Shown here piece after piece: positions 9,187-17,176 of a stretch of 64,000 bases of DNA. Positions within the stretch are counted from its first letter, which is position 1; each line of letters opens with the position of its first letter. The notes below the pieces were generated by a model, which made no database searches, was not told the DNA's origin, and saw only the letters and a list, made by a program, of their open reading frames with translations. This stretch comes from Streptomyces sp. CC0208. Its GTDB lineage: Bacteria > Actinomycetota > Actinomycetes > Streptomycetales > Streptomycetaceae. The stretch is from contig NZ_CP031969.1 of the NCBI RefSeq assembly GCF_003443735.1, positions 6,324,001 to 6,388,000 of the forward strand, read 5' to 3'. The position numbers and the translations under genes are program-made.

Positions 9187-10119
9187 ATGATCCGTATGCG
9201 TCCGCTTGCCGTCTCTCTGTCCGCCACCCTCCTGCTCCTCGGGACCGCCGCCTGCGGCTCCGGTGACGACGACGGCCCCAAGAACGTGTCGGCGAAGACC
9301 GCCGCGCTGGGCACGCTCACCCCCGGCGTCATCAAGGTGGCCGTAGAGCCGTACGCCCCCTACACCAGCGTCCAGGGCGACAAGATCGTCGGCCTGGACG
9401 GCGACATCCTGAACTACGTGGCCAAGAAGCTCGGCCTGGAGGTCAAACCGCAGGTGACGGACTTCGCCGGCATGCTCGCCGGGGTGCAGTCCCGCCGCGT
9501 GGACATCACCGTCGGCGGTGTCGCCTGGTCCGCGGACCGCCAGAAGCAGGGGCTGTTCACCGACCCGCCCTACTACTCGCCCCCGGCGATGGCCGTCCGC
9601 AACGGCAAGACGTACAAGACCGTCGACGACCTCGAGAATCTGAACCTCGGCACCGTCGAGGGCTATGTCTGGGTCAAGTCGATCCAGTCCGTCCCCGGCG
9701 CCAAGCTGCACGCCTACCCCGACGCCAACGGCGTCTTCGACGACCTCGGCGCGGGCCGCATCGACGTCGGCTTCCTCGACCCGCTCCTCATCATCGCGGC
9801 GCAGAAGGAACGTCCTGAGCTGAAGATCAGCACCCAGTACCTGACCCCGCCGACCGCCGCCGAGGTCAAGGCGAAGCCCGCGTACGCCTACTTCCAGCCG
9901 TACCAGACCGGCTTCTACCTGCCCAAGAAGGCCACCAAGCTGGAGCAGGCGATCTCCGCGCAGATCGACGCCATGTACACGAACGGCGAGATGGCCAAGC
10001 TCGTCGAGAAGTACGGCGGCGACCCCGGGCAGTTCCTGAAGCCGGCCCCCGACGTCGCCACCGCGCGCCGGGGCGTGGACCGGCCGCAGGACTGGAACCC
10101 GCCGACCATCGCGAAGTGA
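9187..10119 (+). CDS. amino-acid ABC transporter substrate-binding lipoprotein
   Basis: 310 aa. A lipoprotein signal (RMRPLAVSLSATLLLLGTAAC) ends at a lipobox Cys, after which the mature protein is an SBP_bac_3 fold: GVIKVAVEPYAPYTSV, the GLDGDILNYVAKKLGLEV segment, and AGVQSRRVDITVGGVAW. It captures polar amino acids or related compounds outside the membrane for the permease encoded next. Start choice: GGAAGG ends at 9177, giving 9 nt spacing to ATG 9187 and only 3 nt to ATG 9181; the signal peptide fits either. It is the first gene of a four-gene run with 9-nt, 4-nt-overlap and 4-nt-overlap junctions. The mature protein ends with a long Pro/Arg tail after the fold. Confidence 0.93.
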   Translation: MIRMRPLAVSLSATLLLLGTAACGSGDDDGPKNVSAKTAALGTLTPGVIKVAVEPYAPYTSVQGDKIVGLDGDILNYVAKKLGLEVKPQVTDFAGMLAGVQSRRVDITVGGVAWSADRQKQGLFTDPPYYSPPAMAVRNGKTYKTVDDLENLNLGTVEGYVWVKSIQSVPGAKLHAYPDANGVFDDLGAGRIDVGFLDPLLIIAAQKERPELKISTQYLTPPTAAEVKAKPAYAYFQPYQTGFYLPKKATKLEQAISAQIDAMYTNGEMAKLVEKYGGDPGQFLKPAPDVATARRGVDRPQDWNPPTIAK

Positions 10120-10128
10120 GGGGACGAC

Positions 10129-10878
10129 ATGTCCAGCCTCTTTCAGGTTCCCTGGTCCGACTACCGGCCCGACCTCGTCGACGCCCTGTGGCGCACCGTC
10201 TCCTACACGGTCGTGAGCTTCGTCGGCGCGGTCCTGCTCGGTCTAGCGGTGGCGCTGCTCCGGCTCAGCAGAGCGTGGCCCGCGCGGGCCGTCGCGGCCG
10301 TCTACACCGAGGTGTTCAAGAACGTCCCCCTCCTCGCCATCATCTTCCTCACCTACTTCGGCCTGGCCTCGGCGGGCATCCGGCTCGACGTCTTCACCGC
10401 CGGCTGCCTCAGCCTCGTCGTCTTCTACGCCGCCTACCTGTCCGAGATCTTCCGCTCCGCGATCAGCGGGGTGCACGCCGGACAGACGGAGGCCGGGGAG
10501 GCGCTGGGCCTGGGCCGGGCGGGAATCTTCGGGCACATCGTCCTGCCGCAGGCCGTACGGCAGGCGCTGCCCGGCACCAACACCATGCTGGTCGACCTGC
10601 TGAAGTCCACCTCGCTGCTGGTCACCGTCTCGGCGGCCGAGTTGATGTCCGAGGGGCGGCTCATCACCTCGGCCACCTTCCGGGCCCTGGAGGTGTACCT
10701 GGTCATATCGGCCATCTACTTCGCCCTGTGCTACCCGCTCTCCCAACTGCTCCTGCTCCTCGAACGCAAGGTACGGGCGGGCATCCCCCTCTCCCCGTGG
10801 CGACGCCGGCGCCTGAAGGCGGCCCGCGCCCTGCTCGCCCCGGCCGTGGAGACCGACATGAAGGCAGGTGCCGTATGA
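10129..10878 (+). CDS. amino-acid ABC transporter permease (HisM/GlnP type)
   Basis: 249 aa with about five membrane helices. The EAA loop that contacts the ATPase is clear: QTEAGEALGLGRAGIFGHIV, followed by LPQAVRQALPGTNTMLVDLLKSTSL, the classic signature of polar amino-acid permeases. Only one permease is present, so it presumably acts as a homodimer. ATG at 10129 is preceded by GAGGGGA, which overlaps the stop of the binding-protein gene. Its stop overlaps the next start (ATGA at 10875), indicating translational coupling. Confidence 0.93.
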   Translation: MSSLFQVPWSDYRPDLVDALWRTVSYTVVSFVGAVLLGLAVALLRLSRAWPARAVAAVYTEVFKNVPLLAIIFLTYFGLASAGIRLDVFTAGCLSLVVFYAAYLSEIFRSAISGVHAGQTEAGEALGLGRAGIFGHIVLPQAVRQALPGTNTMLVDLLKSTSLLVTVSAAELMSEGRLITSATFRALEVYLVISAIYFALCYPLSQLLLLLERKVRAGIPLSPWRRRRLKAARALLAPAVETDMKAGAV

Positions 10879-11669
10879 CCGAGTCGGTCACCACCCCGCA
10901 GACCACGTCTGGGACACCGACAGAGGCAGTCGTACGGATCAACGGCCTGAGCAAGTCCTTCGACGGCCGCCTCGTCCTCGACCAGGTGGATCTGGAGGTC
11001 GACCGCGGCCGGATCGTCAGCGTCATCGGACAGAGCGGCGGCGGCAAGACGACCCTGATGCGCTGCGTCAACCTGCTGGAACGGCCCGACCGCGGCACGA
11101 TCGAGGTCGCCGGAGAGGTGGTGCACAGCGACGGCCGCACGGTCTGCCGCGACCTGCCCCGGCTGCGCCGTACCGTCGGCATGGTCTTCCAGCGGTTCAA
11201 CCTCTTCCCGCACCTGACCGCCGTGGAGAACGTCGTCCTGGCCCAGCGCAAGGCGGGCATCCCGGAGCAGGAGGCGCTGGAGCGTGCCGTCACGTTGCTG
11301 CGCAGGGTCGGCGTCGCGCACCGCGCCCTCGGCCGGCCCGAACAGCTGTCCGGTGGCGAGCAGCAACGCGTCGCCATCGCGCGGGCCCTCGCCCTCAAGC
11401 CCGAGCTGCTGCTCTTCGACGAGCCCACGTCCTCCCTGGACCCCGAGGCGACCCGGGAGGTACTGAGCGTGATGCGCGAACTCGCCGCGGACGGGATGAC
11501 GATGCTGCTGGTCACCCACGAACTGCCGTTCGCCCGCGAGGTGTCCGACCACGTCGTCTTCGTCGACGGCGGCCGGATCGTGGAGGAGGGCAGGCCCGAG
11601 GACGTGCTCGACAGCCCCTCCCAGGCCCGCACCCAAGAGTTCCTCGCGTCGTACGGAACCGCGTCATGA
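10875..11669 (+). CDS. amino-acid ABC transporter ATP-binding protein (GlnQ/HisP type)
   Basis: 264 aa. Walker A is GQSGGGKTTLMR, the Q-loop lies in GMVFQRFNLFPHLTA, the signature is LSGGEQQRVAIARAL, Walker B is LLLFDEPTSSLD and the switch His is in LLVTHELPF. The FNLFPH sequence after the Q-loop is characteristic of polar amino-acid importers. The start overlaps the permease stop by 4 nt, and its own stop overlaps the oxidase start by 4 nt (ATGA at 11666). An additional N-terminal stretch of about 20 Thr/Ser-rich residues precedes the domain. Confidence 0.95.
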   Translation: MTESVTTPQTTSGTPTEAVVRINGLSKSFDGRLVLDQVDLEVDRGRIVSVIGQSGGGKTTLMRCVNLLERPDRGTIEVAGEVVHSDGRTVCRDLPRLRRTVGMVFQRFNLFPHLTAVENVVLAQRKAGIPEQEALERAVTLLRRVGVAHRALGRPEQLSGGEQQRVAIARALALKPELLLFDEPTSSLDPEATREVLSVMRELAADGMTMLLVTHELPFAREVSDHVVFVDGGRIVEEGRPEDVLDSPSQARTQEFLASYGTAS

Positions 11670-12955
11670 CCGGTACGCCGGCGCTCACCGGCGACGGACC
11701 CGTGGTGGTCGTCGGGGGCGGTGTCGTAGGACTGTGCACCGCGTACTACCTGGCGGCGGCCGGACTTCCGGTGGAGGTCGTCGAGCGGCGCGGGCTGGGT
11801 TCGGGGGTGTCCCGGGGCAACGCGGGCTGGGTCTGCCTCAGCCACTCGACGCCCGTTCCGTCCCCCGGCGTGCTGCGCTACGCCCTGCGTTCCCTGGGCC
11901 GTCCGGACTCGCCGCTCTATCTGCGGCCCCTTCCCGACCCGGCGTTCCTGCGCTGGCTGTGGCGGTTCTGGCGCAGCAGCGCACCGGCCGCCTTCCGGAG
12001 GGGCTACGCGGCGATCGCCGACCTGAACCACGACACCTTCGACCTCTTCGACGAGCTGAGCGAGGCCGGGGTGGCCACCACCCTGACCCGGCCCGGCATG
12101 GTGCACGCGTTCCTGTCGGAGGCCGAGGCCCGTCATCACCTCGCGATCCAGCGGGAGATGGCGGAGGGCCACTATCCGATGCCCGCCGACATCACCACGG
12201 GCGACGAGGCCCGTCTGCTGGACAGCGCGCTCTCGTCCAAGGTGCGCGCCGCCTACCTCGTCGAGGGCGAGGGCGTGGTCGATCCGGAGGGGTTCGCCCG
12301 CGGACTCGGCGAGGCGCTCGCCGCCGCGGGGGTGAAGGTCCACGAGAACGCGGAGGTCACCGGATTCCGGTCCGGGACGGGGCGGGTGACCGCGCTCCGG
12401 ACCGACCGGGGCGAGATCCCCTGCTCGGCCGTCGTCGTGGCGGCCGGAATGCGGTCCCCGGCGCTGCTGCGCGAGCTCGGACACCGGCTGCCCCTCCAGG
12501 CCGGCAAGGGCTACAGCTTCGCGGTGGACCTGGACCCGGCACCCCGGCACACCCTGTACTTCGGCGAGCGCAGGGCCGTCGCCTCACCGATCGGCACCAC
12601 CACCCGGATCGGCGGCACGATGGAGCTGAGCGGCAACAACAACCGCCTCGACTGGCGCCGGATCGTCGCGGTGGCGCTCGCCAGCCGCCACTACCTGGGC
12701 CGCTGGTTCGACGACCCCGACGACCTGGTGAGCCTGATCCGCGACCCCTGGGTCGGCGGCCGGCCCTTCCTGCCGGACGGCCTCCCGGTGATCGACCGTG
12801 TGCCAGGCCGGGAGAACGTATTCGCAGCCACCGGCCACGGCATGCTCGGCGTCACCCTGGGTCCTGCCACCGGCCACCGGCTCGCCGAGTACATCCGCAC
12901 CGGCCGCCGCCCCGAGGTCCTCGCCCCGTTCGGCTTCGACCGGCTGCCCGGCTGA
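11666..12955 (+). CDS. FAD-dependent amino-acid oxidase/dehydrogenase (DAO family, DadA-like)
   Basis: 429 aa. The N-terminal dinucleotide fold is VVVVGGGVVGLCTAYYLAAAG with the acidic end VEVVERRG; SRGNAGWVCLSH follows as in DadA and D-hydroxyproline dehydrogenases. A second nucleotide-binding stretch near the C-terminus reads FAATGHGMLGVTLGPATGHRLAEYI. Such enzymes oxidise D-amino acids or imino acids and pass electrons to the membrane or oxygen. Translational coupling to the amino-acid ABC importer suggests the imported compound is its substrate. Candidates are a D-amino acid or (hydroxy)proline derivative; the sequence does not decide. A decayed Xaa-Pro-type M24 peptidase 140 nt away makes an imino-acid link attractive but unproven. 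Confidence 0.88.
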   Translation: MTGTPALTGDGPVVVVGGGVVGLCTAYYLAAAGLPVEVVERRGLGSGVSRGNAGWVCLSHSTPVPSPGVLRYALRSLGRPDSPLYLRPLPDPAFLRWLWRFWRSSAPAAFRRGYAAIADLNHDTFDLFDELSEAGVATTLTRPGMVHAFLSEAEARHHLAIQREMAEGHYPMPADITTGDEARLLDSALSSKVRAAYLVEGEGVVDPEGFARGLGEALAAAGVKVHENAEVTGFRSGTGRVTALRTDRGEIPCSAVVVAAGMRSPALLRELGHRLPLQAGKGYSFAVDLDPAPRHTLYFGERRAVASPIGTTTRIGGTMELSGNNNRLDWRRIVAVALASRHYLGRWFDDPDDLVSLIRDPWVGGRPFLPDGLPVIDRVPGRENVFAATGHGMLGVTLGPATGHRLAEYIRTGRRPEVLAPFGFDRLPG

Positions 12956-13017
12956 GGAGACACGGCGACGCCGGTCGGGCGGGCTCCCGGGGCCGCGGGA
13001 GGGGAGGCGCCGAGCTG

Positions 13018-13088
13018 ATGCCGGATGTGATCGAGTACGTGCCGACGCGGCGCGGCGACGGCAGGCCCGCAACCAGCCCCTCAGCCCT
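13018..13088 (+). pseudogene. possible 5' remnant of a lost gene
   Basis: ATG at 13018 follows GGGAGGGGAGG and encodes MPDVIEYVPTRRGDGR with GC-rich third positions, then runs directly into the 3'-truncated end of the opposing M24 pseudogene. The frame closes at 13161 after 47 codons. This looks like the first codons of the next gene of the importer/oxidase operon, cut off by a deletion. The parent family is not recognisable. Confidence 0.35.
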
Positions 13089-13821
13089 GTGCGGGCCGTG
13101 TGCGAGTGGTAGCCGTCCTTCCGGCCGCCGAGGTGCAGGACCACCATGTCGCCCGTCTTGAGCGTCCGGTCGCCCGACTGTGGTGTGGGTTCGCGCTGTT
13201 CCGGCCGGACGCCACCACGGTGACGACCTGGCTGTGCCCCTGTTCGTGGAGCAGGCGGGCCAGGTCTGCGGCCACTTCGGACTCGCGGCGGCCGGTGAAG
13301 CGGGCGGCGAGGATCTCCTCGTAGGCCGTGTCCGCCGCCGCTCCCGCTGCCGTAAGGCGTGCCACCTCGTGTGCGTCCTTCACCGCGCGGAGCAGGGGGA
13401 GTACGACGGTCAGGGGGCGGTAGGTCGTCAGCGGCAGGGCCTGGAGGCCGAGGAGGTGGAGGGCGCAGGTGGTGTCGGAGACGCCGTAGCGGCCGTTGGG
13501 GAGGAGGAGGCCGGTGGCTGCGGCGTACGGGTCCTGGCCGTCGCGCCAGTCGGAGATGCGGAGGGCGTTCGCGCCGGGGGCCGCTTCCGCGTCGTCGCGT
13601 TCGAGGGACGGGACCAACAGGCGGGGTTCGGAGCGGGGGGTGAGGACGAGGAGGGTGAGGCGTTCCGTCGTCGCGGTGGGGCGGTAGCCGCACAGCCACG
13701 TCGGGTCGGGGCCGGGGGTGATGAGCAGCCCGGCCAGGCCGGCCTCGGTCGTGTCCCTGGCCGCCCTGGTCATACGGGCCGCGTAGTCCTGTTCTGTGAA
13801 GGGGGCGGGGGTGTCGTTCAC
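13089..13821 (-). pseudogene. M24-family (Xaa-Pro aminopeptidase-like) peptidase, frameshifted and truncated
   Basis: The N-terminal creatinase-like domain is intact (EQDYAARMTRAARDTTEAGL, then GLLITPGPDPTWLCGYRP). The frame shifts near 13177: it continues as HHSRATGRS, while the homologous sequence continues in another frame as GDRTLKTGDMVVL. In that second frame the first two metal-binding aspartates of the pita-bread domain are replaced: DFGG appears as HLGG, and SDxTRT as SHTART. Homology then stops at about 13089 and the last 130 or so residues, with the remaining metal ligands, are missing. The start is GTG at 13821 with GGAGGAG upstream; that ribosome site lies in an 11-bp hairpin arm (13825-13835 with 13857-13867). 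Several independent lesions indicate old loss of function. Confidence 0.85.
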
Positions 13822-13940
13822 GGGGCTCCTCCGACCGCTGCCGTCGCCGGTTCATCGTCGGAGGAGCGGGGTGCAGGGTGCGGGGTGCCCGGGGGCCCAG
13901 GCCGGTTGGGTGACAGTTCGTCGTGCCGCCCAGGGGTGAG

Positions 13941-14285
13941 TCAGAGGGCCCCGGGGCCCAGCGAACGTTCCGCGACCCGACCCAGATGGCGGTGGAACAC
14001 CCCCCGCGTGTCCGGCGTCAGCGTGCGCAGCGCCACCAACGCGGTGATCACCACGTCGCACAGCTCGCCCTGCACGTCCTCCCAGGTGTGGCTGACACCC
14101 TTGCGGGGGTTCTGGCCGAGCGCCCCGATGACCGCCTCGGAGACCTCGCCGACCTCCTCGGAGAGCTTCAGCATGCGCAGGAGGAGACCCTCGCGCCCGC
14201 TCACCGGCTGATCCGTCTCCAGCCAGGTCCACAGGGCGTCGACCGACGTCCAGAGGTCGGGGGAGGGGGTGTCGTGATCACTCAT
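13941..14285 (-). CDS. MazG-like nucleotide pyrophosphohydrolase
   Basis: 114 aa. The metal-binding EExxE...ExxD pattern of the MazG/all-alpha NTP pyrophosphatase superfamily is present: LKLSEEVGEVSEAVIG and later GELCDVVITALVAL. Such enzymes hydrolyse non-canonical or excess NTPs to NMP and pyrophosphate and act as dimers or tetramers. Length is right for single-domain members. It lies 36 nt downstream of the DoxX gene in the same direction and is probably co-transcribed. Substrate preference is unknown. Confidence 0.88.
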   Translation of the reverse strand: MSDHDTPSPDLWTSVDALWTWLETDQPVSGREGLLLRMLKLSEEVGEVSEAVIGALGQNPRKGVSHTWEDVQGELCDVVITALVALRTLTPDTRGVFHRHLGRVAERSLGPGAL

Positions 14286-14321
14286 GTGGAGGAGCTTGCC
14301 ACGGCGCGGGGTCCCGCTCGC

Positions 14322-14897
14322 CTACTCCGCGAACAACGCCTCTTCCTCCTCGAACAGCGACGCCTGCCCGTCGTCGCCCGCACCCTCCTTCTCCCGCAGC
14401 CGCCGATTCCGCGCCCCCACGACGAGCGTCGTCACCAGCGCCGTCGCACCGAGGGCCACCGGCACCATCCAGCTCCGGTTCACCGTGTGACCGAGGGCGT
14501 GGTCCAGGGAGAGGCGTCCCGGGCCCGTCACCGCGAGACCCGCCGCCGTGAGGCCCAGCGTGGCCGCGTACTCGTAGCCGCCGCCCTGGTTGAAGAAGCC
14601 GTTGGGTGCGTGGACCGCGGACGCGCCCGCCATCGCGCCGGCCGCCGCCGCACCCGCGGCCGGGGTCGCGAGGCCCAGGGCCAGCAGGGTGCCGCCGCCC
14701 GCCTCGGCAAGGCCCGCCGCGGTGGCGCTCGCCTTGCCCGGCGCGTAGCCGACGGACTCCATGAACTGGCCGGTTCCCTCCAGGCCGCCCCCGCCGAACC
14801 AGCCGAGCAGTTTCTGCGCGCCGTGGGCGGCCAGTACACCCCCGGTTCCCAGCCGGAGCAGCAGCAGGCCCAGATCACGTCGGTCATAAGCGGTCAC
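14322..14897 (-). CDS. DoxX-family integral membrane protein
   Basis: 191 aa with about four hydrophobic helices. The N-terminal DoxX signature is clear: LGLLLLRLGTGGVLAAHGAQKLLGWFGG, then FMESVGYAPG. The C-terminus is a charged cytoplasmic tail ending in an acidic run (LFEEEEALF). DoxX proteins are linked to membrane redox and oxidative-stress complexes in actinobacteria, but the precise activity is unsettled. The start is GTG at 14897, with GGGAG 6 nt upstream; an in-frame extension to 14975 lacks a ribosome site. Likely operon with the MazG-like gene. Confidence 0.85.
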   Translation of the reverse strand: MTAYDRRDLGLLLLRLGTGGVLAAHGAQKLLGWFGGGGLEGTGQFMESVGYAPGKASATAAGLAEAGGGTLLALGLATPAAGAAAAGAMAGASAVHAPNGFFNQGGGYEYAATLGLTAAGLAVTGPGRLSLDHALGHTVNRSWMVPVALGATALVTTLVVGARNRRLREKEGAGDDGQASLFEEEEALFAE

Positions 14898-15028
14898 GAT
14901 GACTCCCAGCACAAGAAGTGGACGAGACCCCCCTCGCGTTTCCACCGTCGCACCGCTCACACCTGCCCGGAACACTCGCGCGGCCGTTCGGGTGGCGGGG
15001 CCGGGGGAGCGGTGTGAGGGTGACGGGC

Positions 15029-15355
15029 ATGACGATTCAGACCGCCCGACTGAGCGACCCGGCCGTCCGCGCCTTCGTCTCCGCCGTCAACGCCCACGAC
15101 CGCGAGGCCTTCCTGGCCCTGCTCGCGCCCGGTGCGACCATGGCGGACGACGGCAGCGACCGTGACCTCGAAGAGTGGGTCGACCGGGAGATCTTCACCT
15201 CCCACGGTCACCTCGACGTCGACAACGAGTCCAACGGCGGCCGTTCCCTCCTCGCCCGCTACCGCAACGACGCGTGGGGCGAGATGCGCACCCGCTGGGA
15301 CTTCACGGTCGGGGAGGACGGCCGGATCTCCCGCTTCGAGACCGGTCAGGCCTGA
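15029..15355 (+). CDS. NTF2-like / SnoaL-fold protein
   Basis: 108 aa. The helix-then-sheet pattern of the NTF2-like cone fold is visible: VRAFVSAVNAHDREAFLALL, then APGATMADDG and WDFTVGEDGRISRFETGQA. Such small proteins range from enzymes to ligand-binding or dimerisation modules, so no activity is assigned. The start is ATG at 15029, preceded by GTGAGGGTGACGGG. It is divergent from DoxX and followed by the aldo/keto reductase 67 nt later. Confidence 0.75.
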   Translation: MTIQTARLSDPAVRAFVSAVNAHDREAFLALLAPGATMADDGSDRDLEEWVDREIFTSHGHLDVDNESNGGRSLLARYRNDAWGEMRTRWDFTVGEDGRISRFETGQA

Positions 15356-15422
15356 CCTCCGGCAGCCGCCCTCGTGAAACCCCTTGCCCTGAAGCGCACT
15401 CCAACTCCTAACGTTCCTGGGC

Positions 15423-16403
15423 ATGGAGATCACACGCACGCTCGGCCGCTCCGGCATCGACATCAGCGCGCTCGGCTTCGGCTGCTGGGCGATCGGCGGC
15501 GAATGGCAGGCCGCCGACGGGCAGCCGCTCGGCTGGGGCAAGGTCGACGACGAGGAGTCCGTACGGGCGGTCCGGCGCGCCCTCGACCTGGGCATCACCT
15601 TCTTCGACACCGCGGACACCTACGGCGCCGGACACAGCGAACGCGTCCTGGGCCGCGCCCTCGGCAAGCGCCGGGACGACGTCGTCCTCGCCACCAAGTG
15701 GGGCAACGTCTTCGACGAGGACACCCGCACCCTCACCGGCTCAGACCACACCCCCGAGTACGCCCGCCGTGCCCTGACCGCGTCCCTGGAACGCCTGGAC
15801 ACCGATCACATCGACCTCTACCAGCTCCACCTCTCCGACCTCGACCCGGCGCTCGCGGCCGAACTGAGGGATCTGTGCGAGGAGTTCGTCAGCGAGGGGC
15901 TCATCCGCGCCTACGCCTGGAGCACCGACGACCCGGCCCGTGCCGCGGTGTTCGCCGAGGGGGAGCACTGCGCGGCCGTACAGCACGCGCTCAATGTGAT
16001 GCAGGACGCGCCCGAAATGCTGGCCCTGTGCGAGGAGTCGGGGCTCGCGAGCATCAACCGCAGTCCGCTCGCGATGGGGTTGCTGGCCGGCAAGCGTCAA
16101 GGGCCCAAGGACGCCGGTGACATCCGCAGCAGGCCCCCGGCCTGGCTGCAGGGCTTCGGTGACGGCGCGTCCGCCGACCCTCAGTGGCTGGCCCGCATCG
16201 ACGCGCTGAAGGAGATCCTCACGAGCGAGGGCCGTACGCTCGCCCAGGGCGCCCTGGGCTGGATCTGGGCCCGCAGCCCGCGCACGGTGCCGATCCCGGG
16301 CTTCCGGTCGGTGGCGCAGGCCGAGCAGAACGCGGGCGCGATCGAGAAGGGGCCGCTGACCGCCGACCAGTTGACCGAGATCAACAGGCTTCTCGCACGG
16401 TGA
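15423..16403 (+). CDS. aldo/keto reductase
   Basis: 326 aa, the normal length for an NAD(P)H-dependent aldo/keto reductase barrel. The catalytic tetrad is recognisable: Asp and Tyr in FFDTADTYGAGHSE, Lys in VVLATKWG, His in DLYQLHLSD. The cofactor-binding C-terminal part has VPIPGFRSVAQAEQNAGAI, as in the AKR12-like group. It reduces carbonyl compounds or sugars; the substrate is unknown. ATG at 15423 has no Shine-Dalgarno. TTGCCC at 15384-15389 and TAACGT at 15409-15414 could be -35 and -10 elements, which would put the transcript start close to the ATG. Confidence 0.92.
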   Translation: MEITRTLGRSGIDISALGFGCWAIGGEWQAADGQPLGWGKVDDEESVRAVRRALDLGITFFDTADTYGAGHSERVLGRALGKRRDDVVLATKWGNVFDEDTRTLTGSDHTPEYARRALTASLERLDTDHIDLYQLHLSDLDPALAAELRDLCEEFVSEGLIRAYAWSTDDPARAAVFAEGEHCAAVQHALNVMQDAPEMLALCEESGLASINRSPLAMGLLAGKRQGPKDAGDIRSRPPAWLQGFGDGASADPQWLARIDALKEILTSEGRTLAQGALGWIWARSPRTVPIPGFRSVAQAEQNAGAIEKGPLTADQLTEINRLLAR

Positions 16404-16425
16404 ACGGCCCCGCCTCGCGCGGCGA

Positions 16426-17115
<690 letters not shown>

Positions 17116-17176
17116 GGGAACTCCGTAGAAAAGGAAGAGGGGCGGGGCAGCTGCCGTTACGGCCGCTCGGGCGCCG

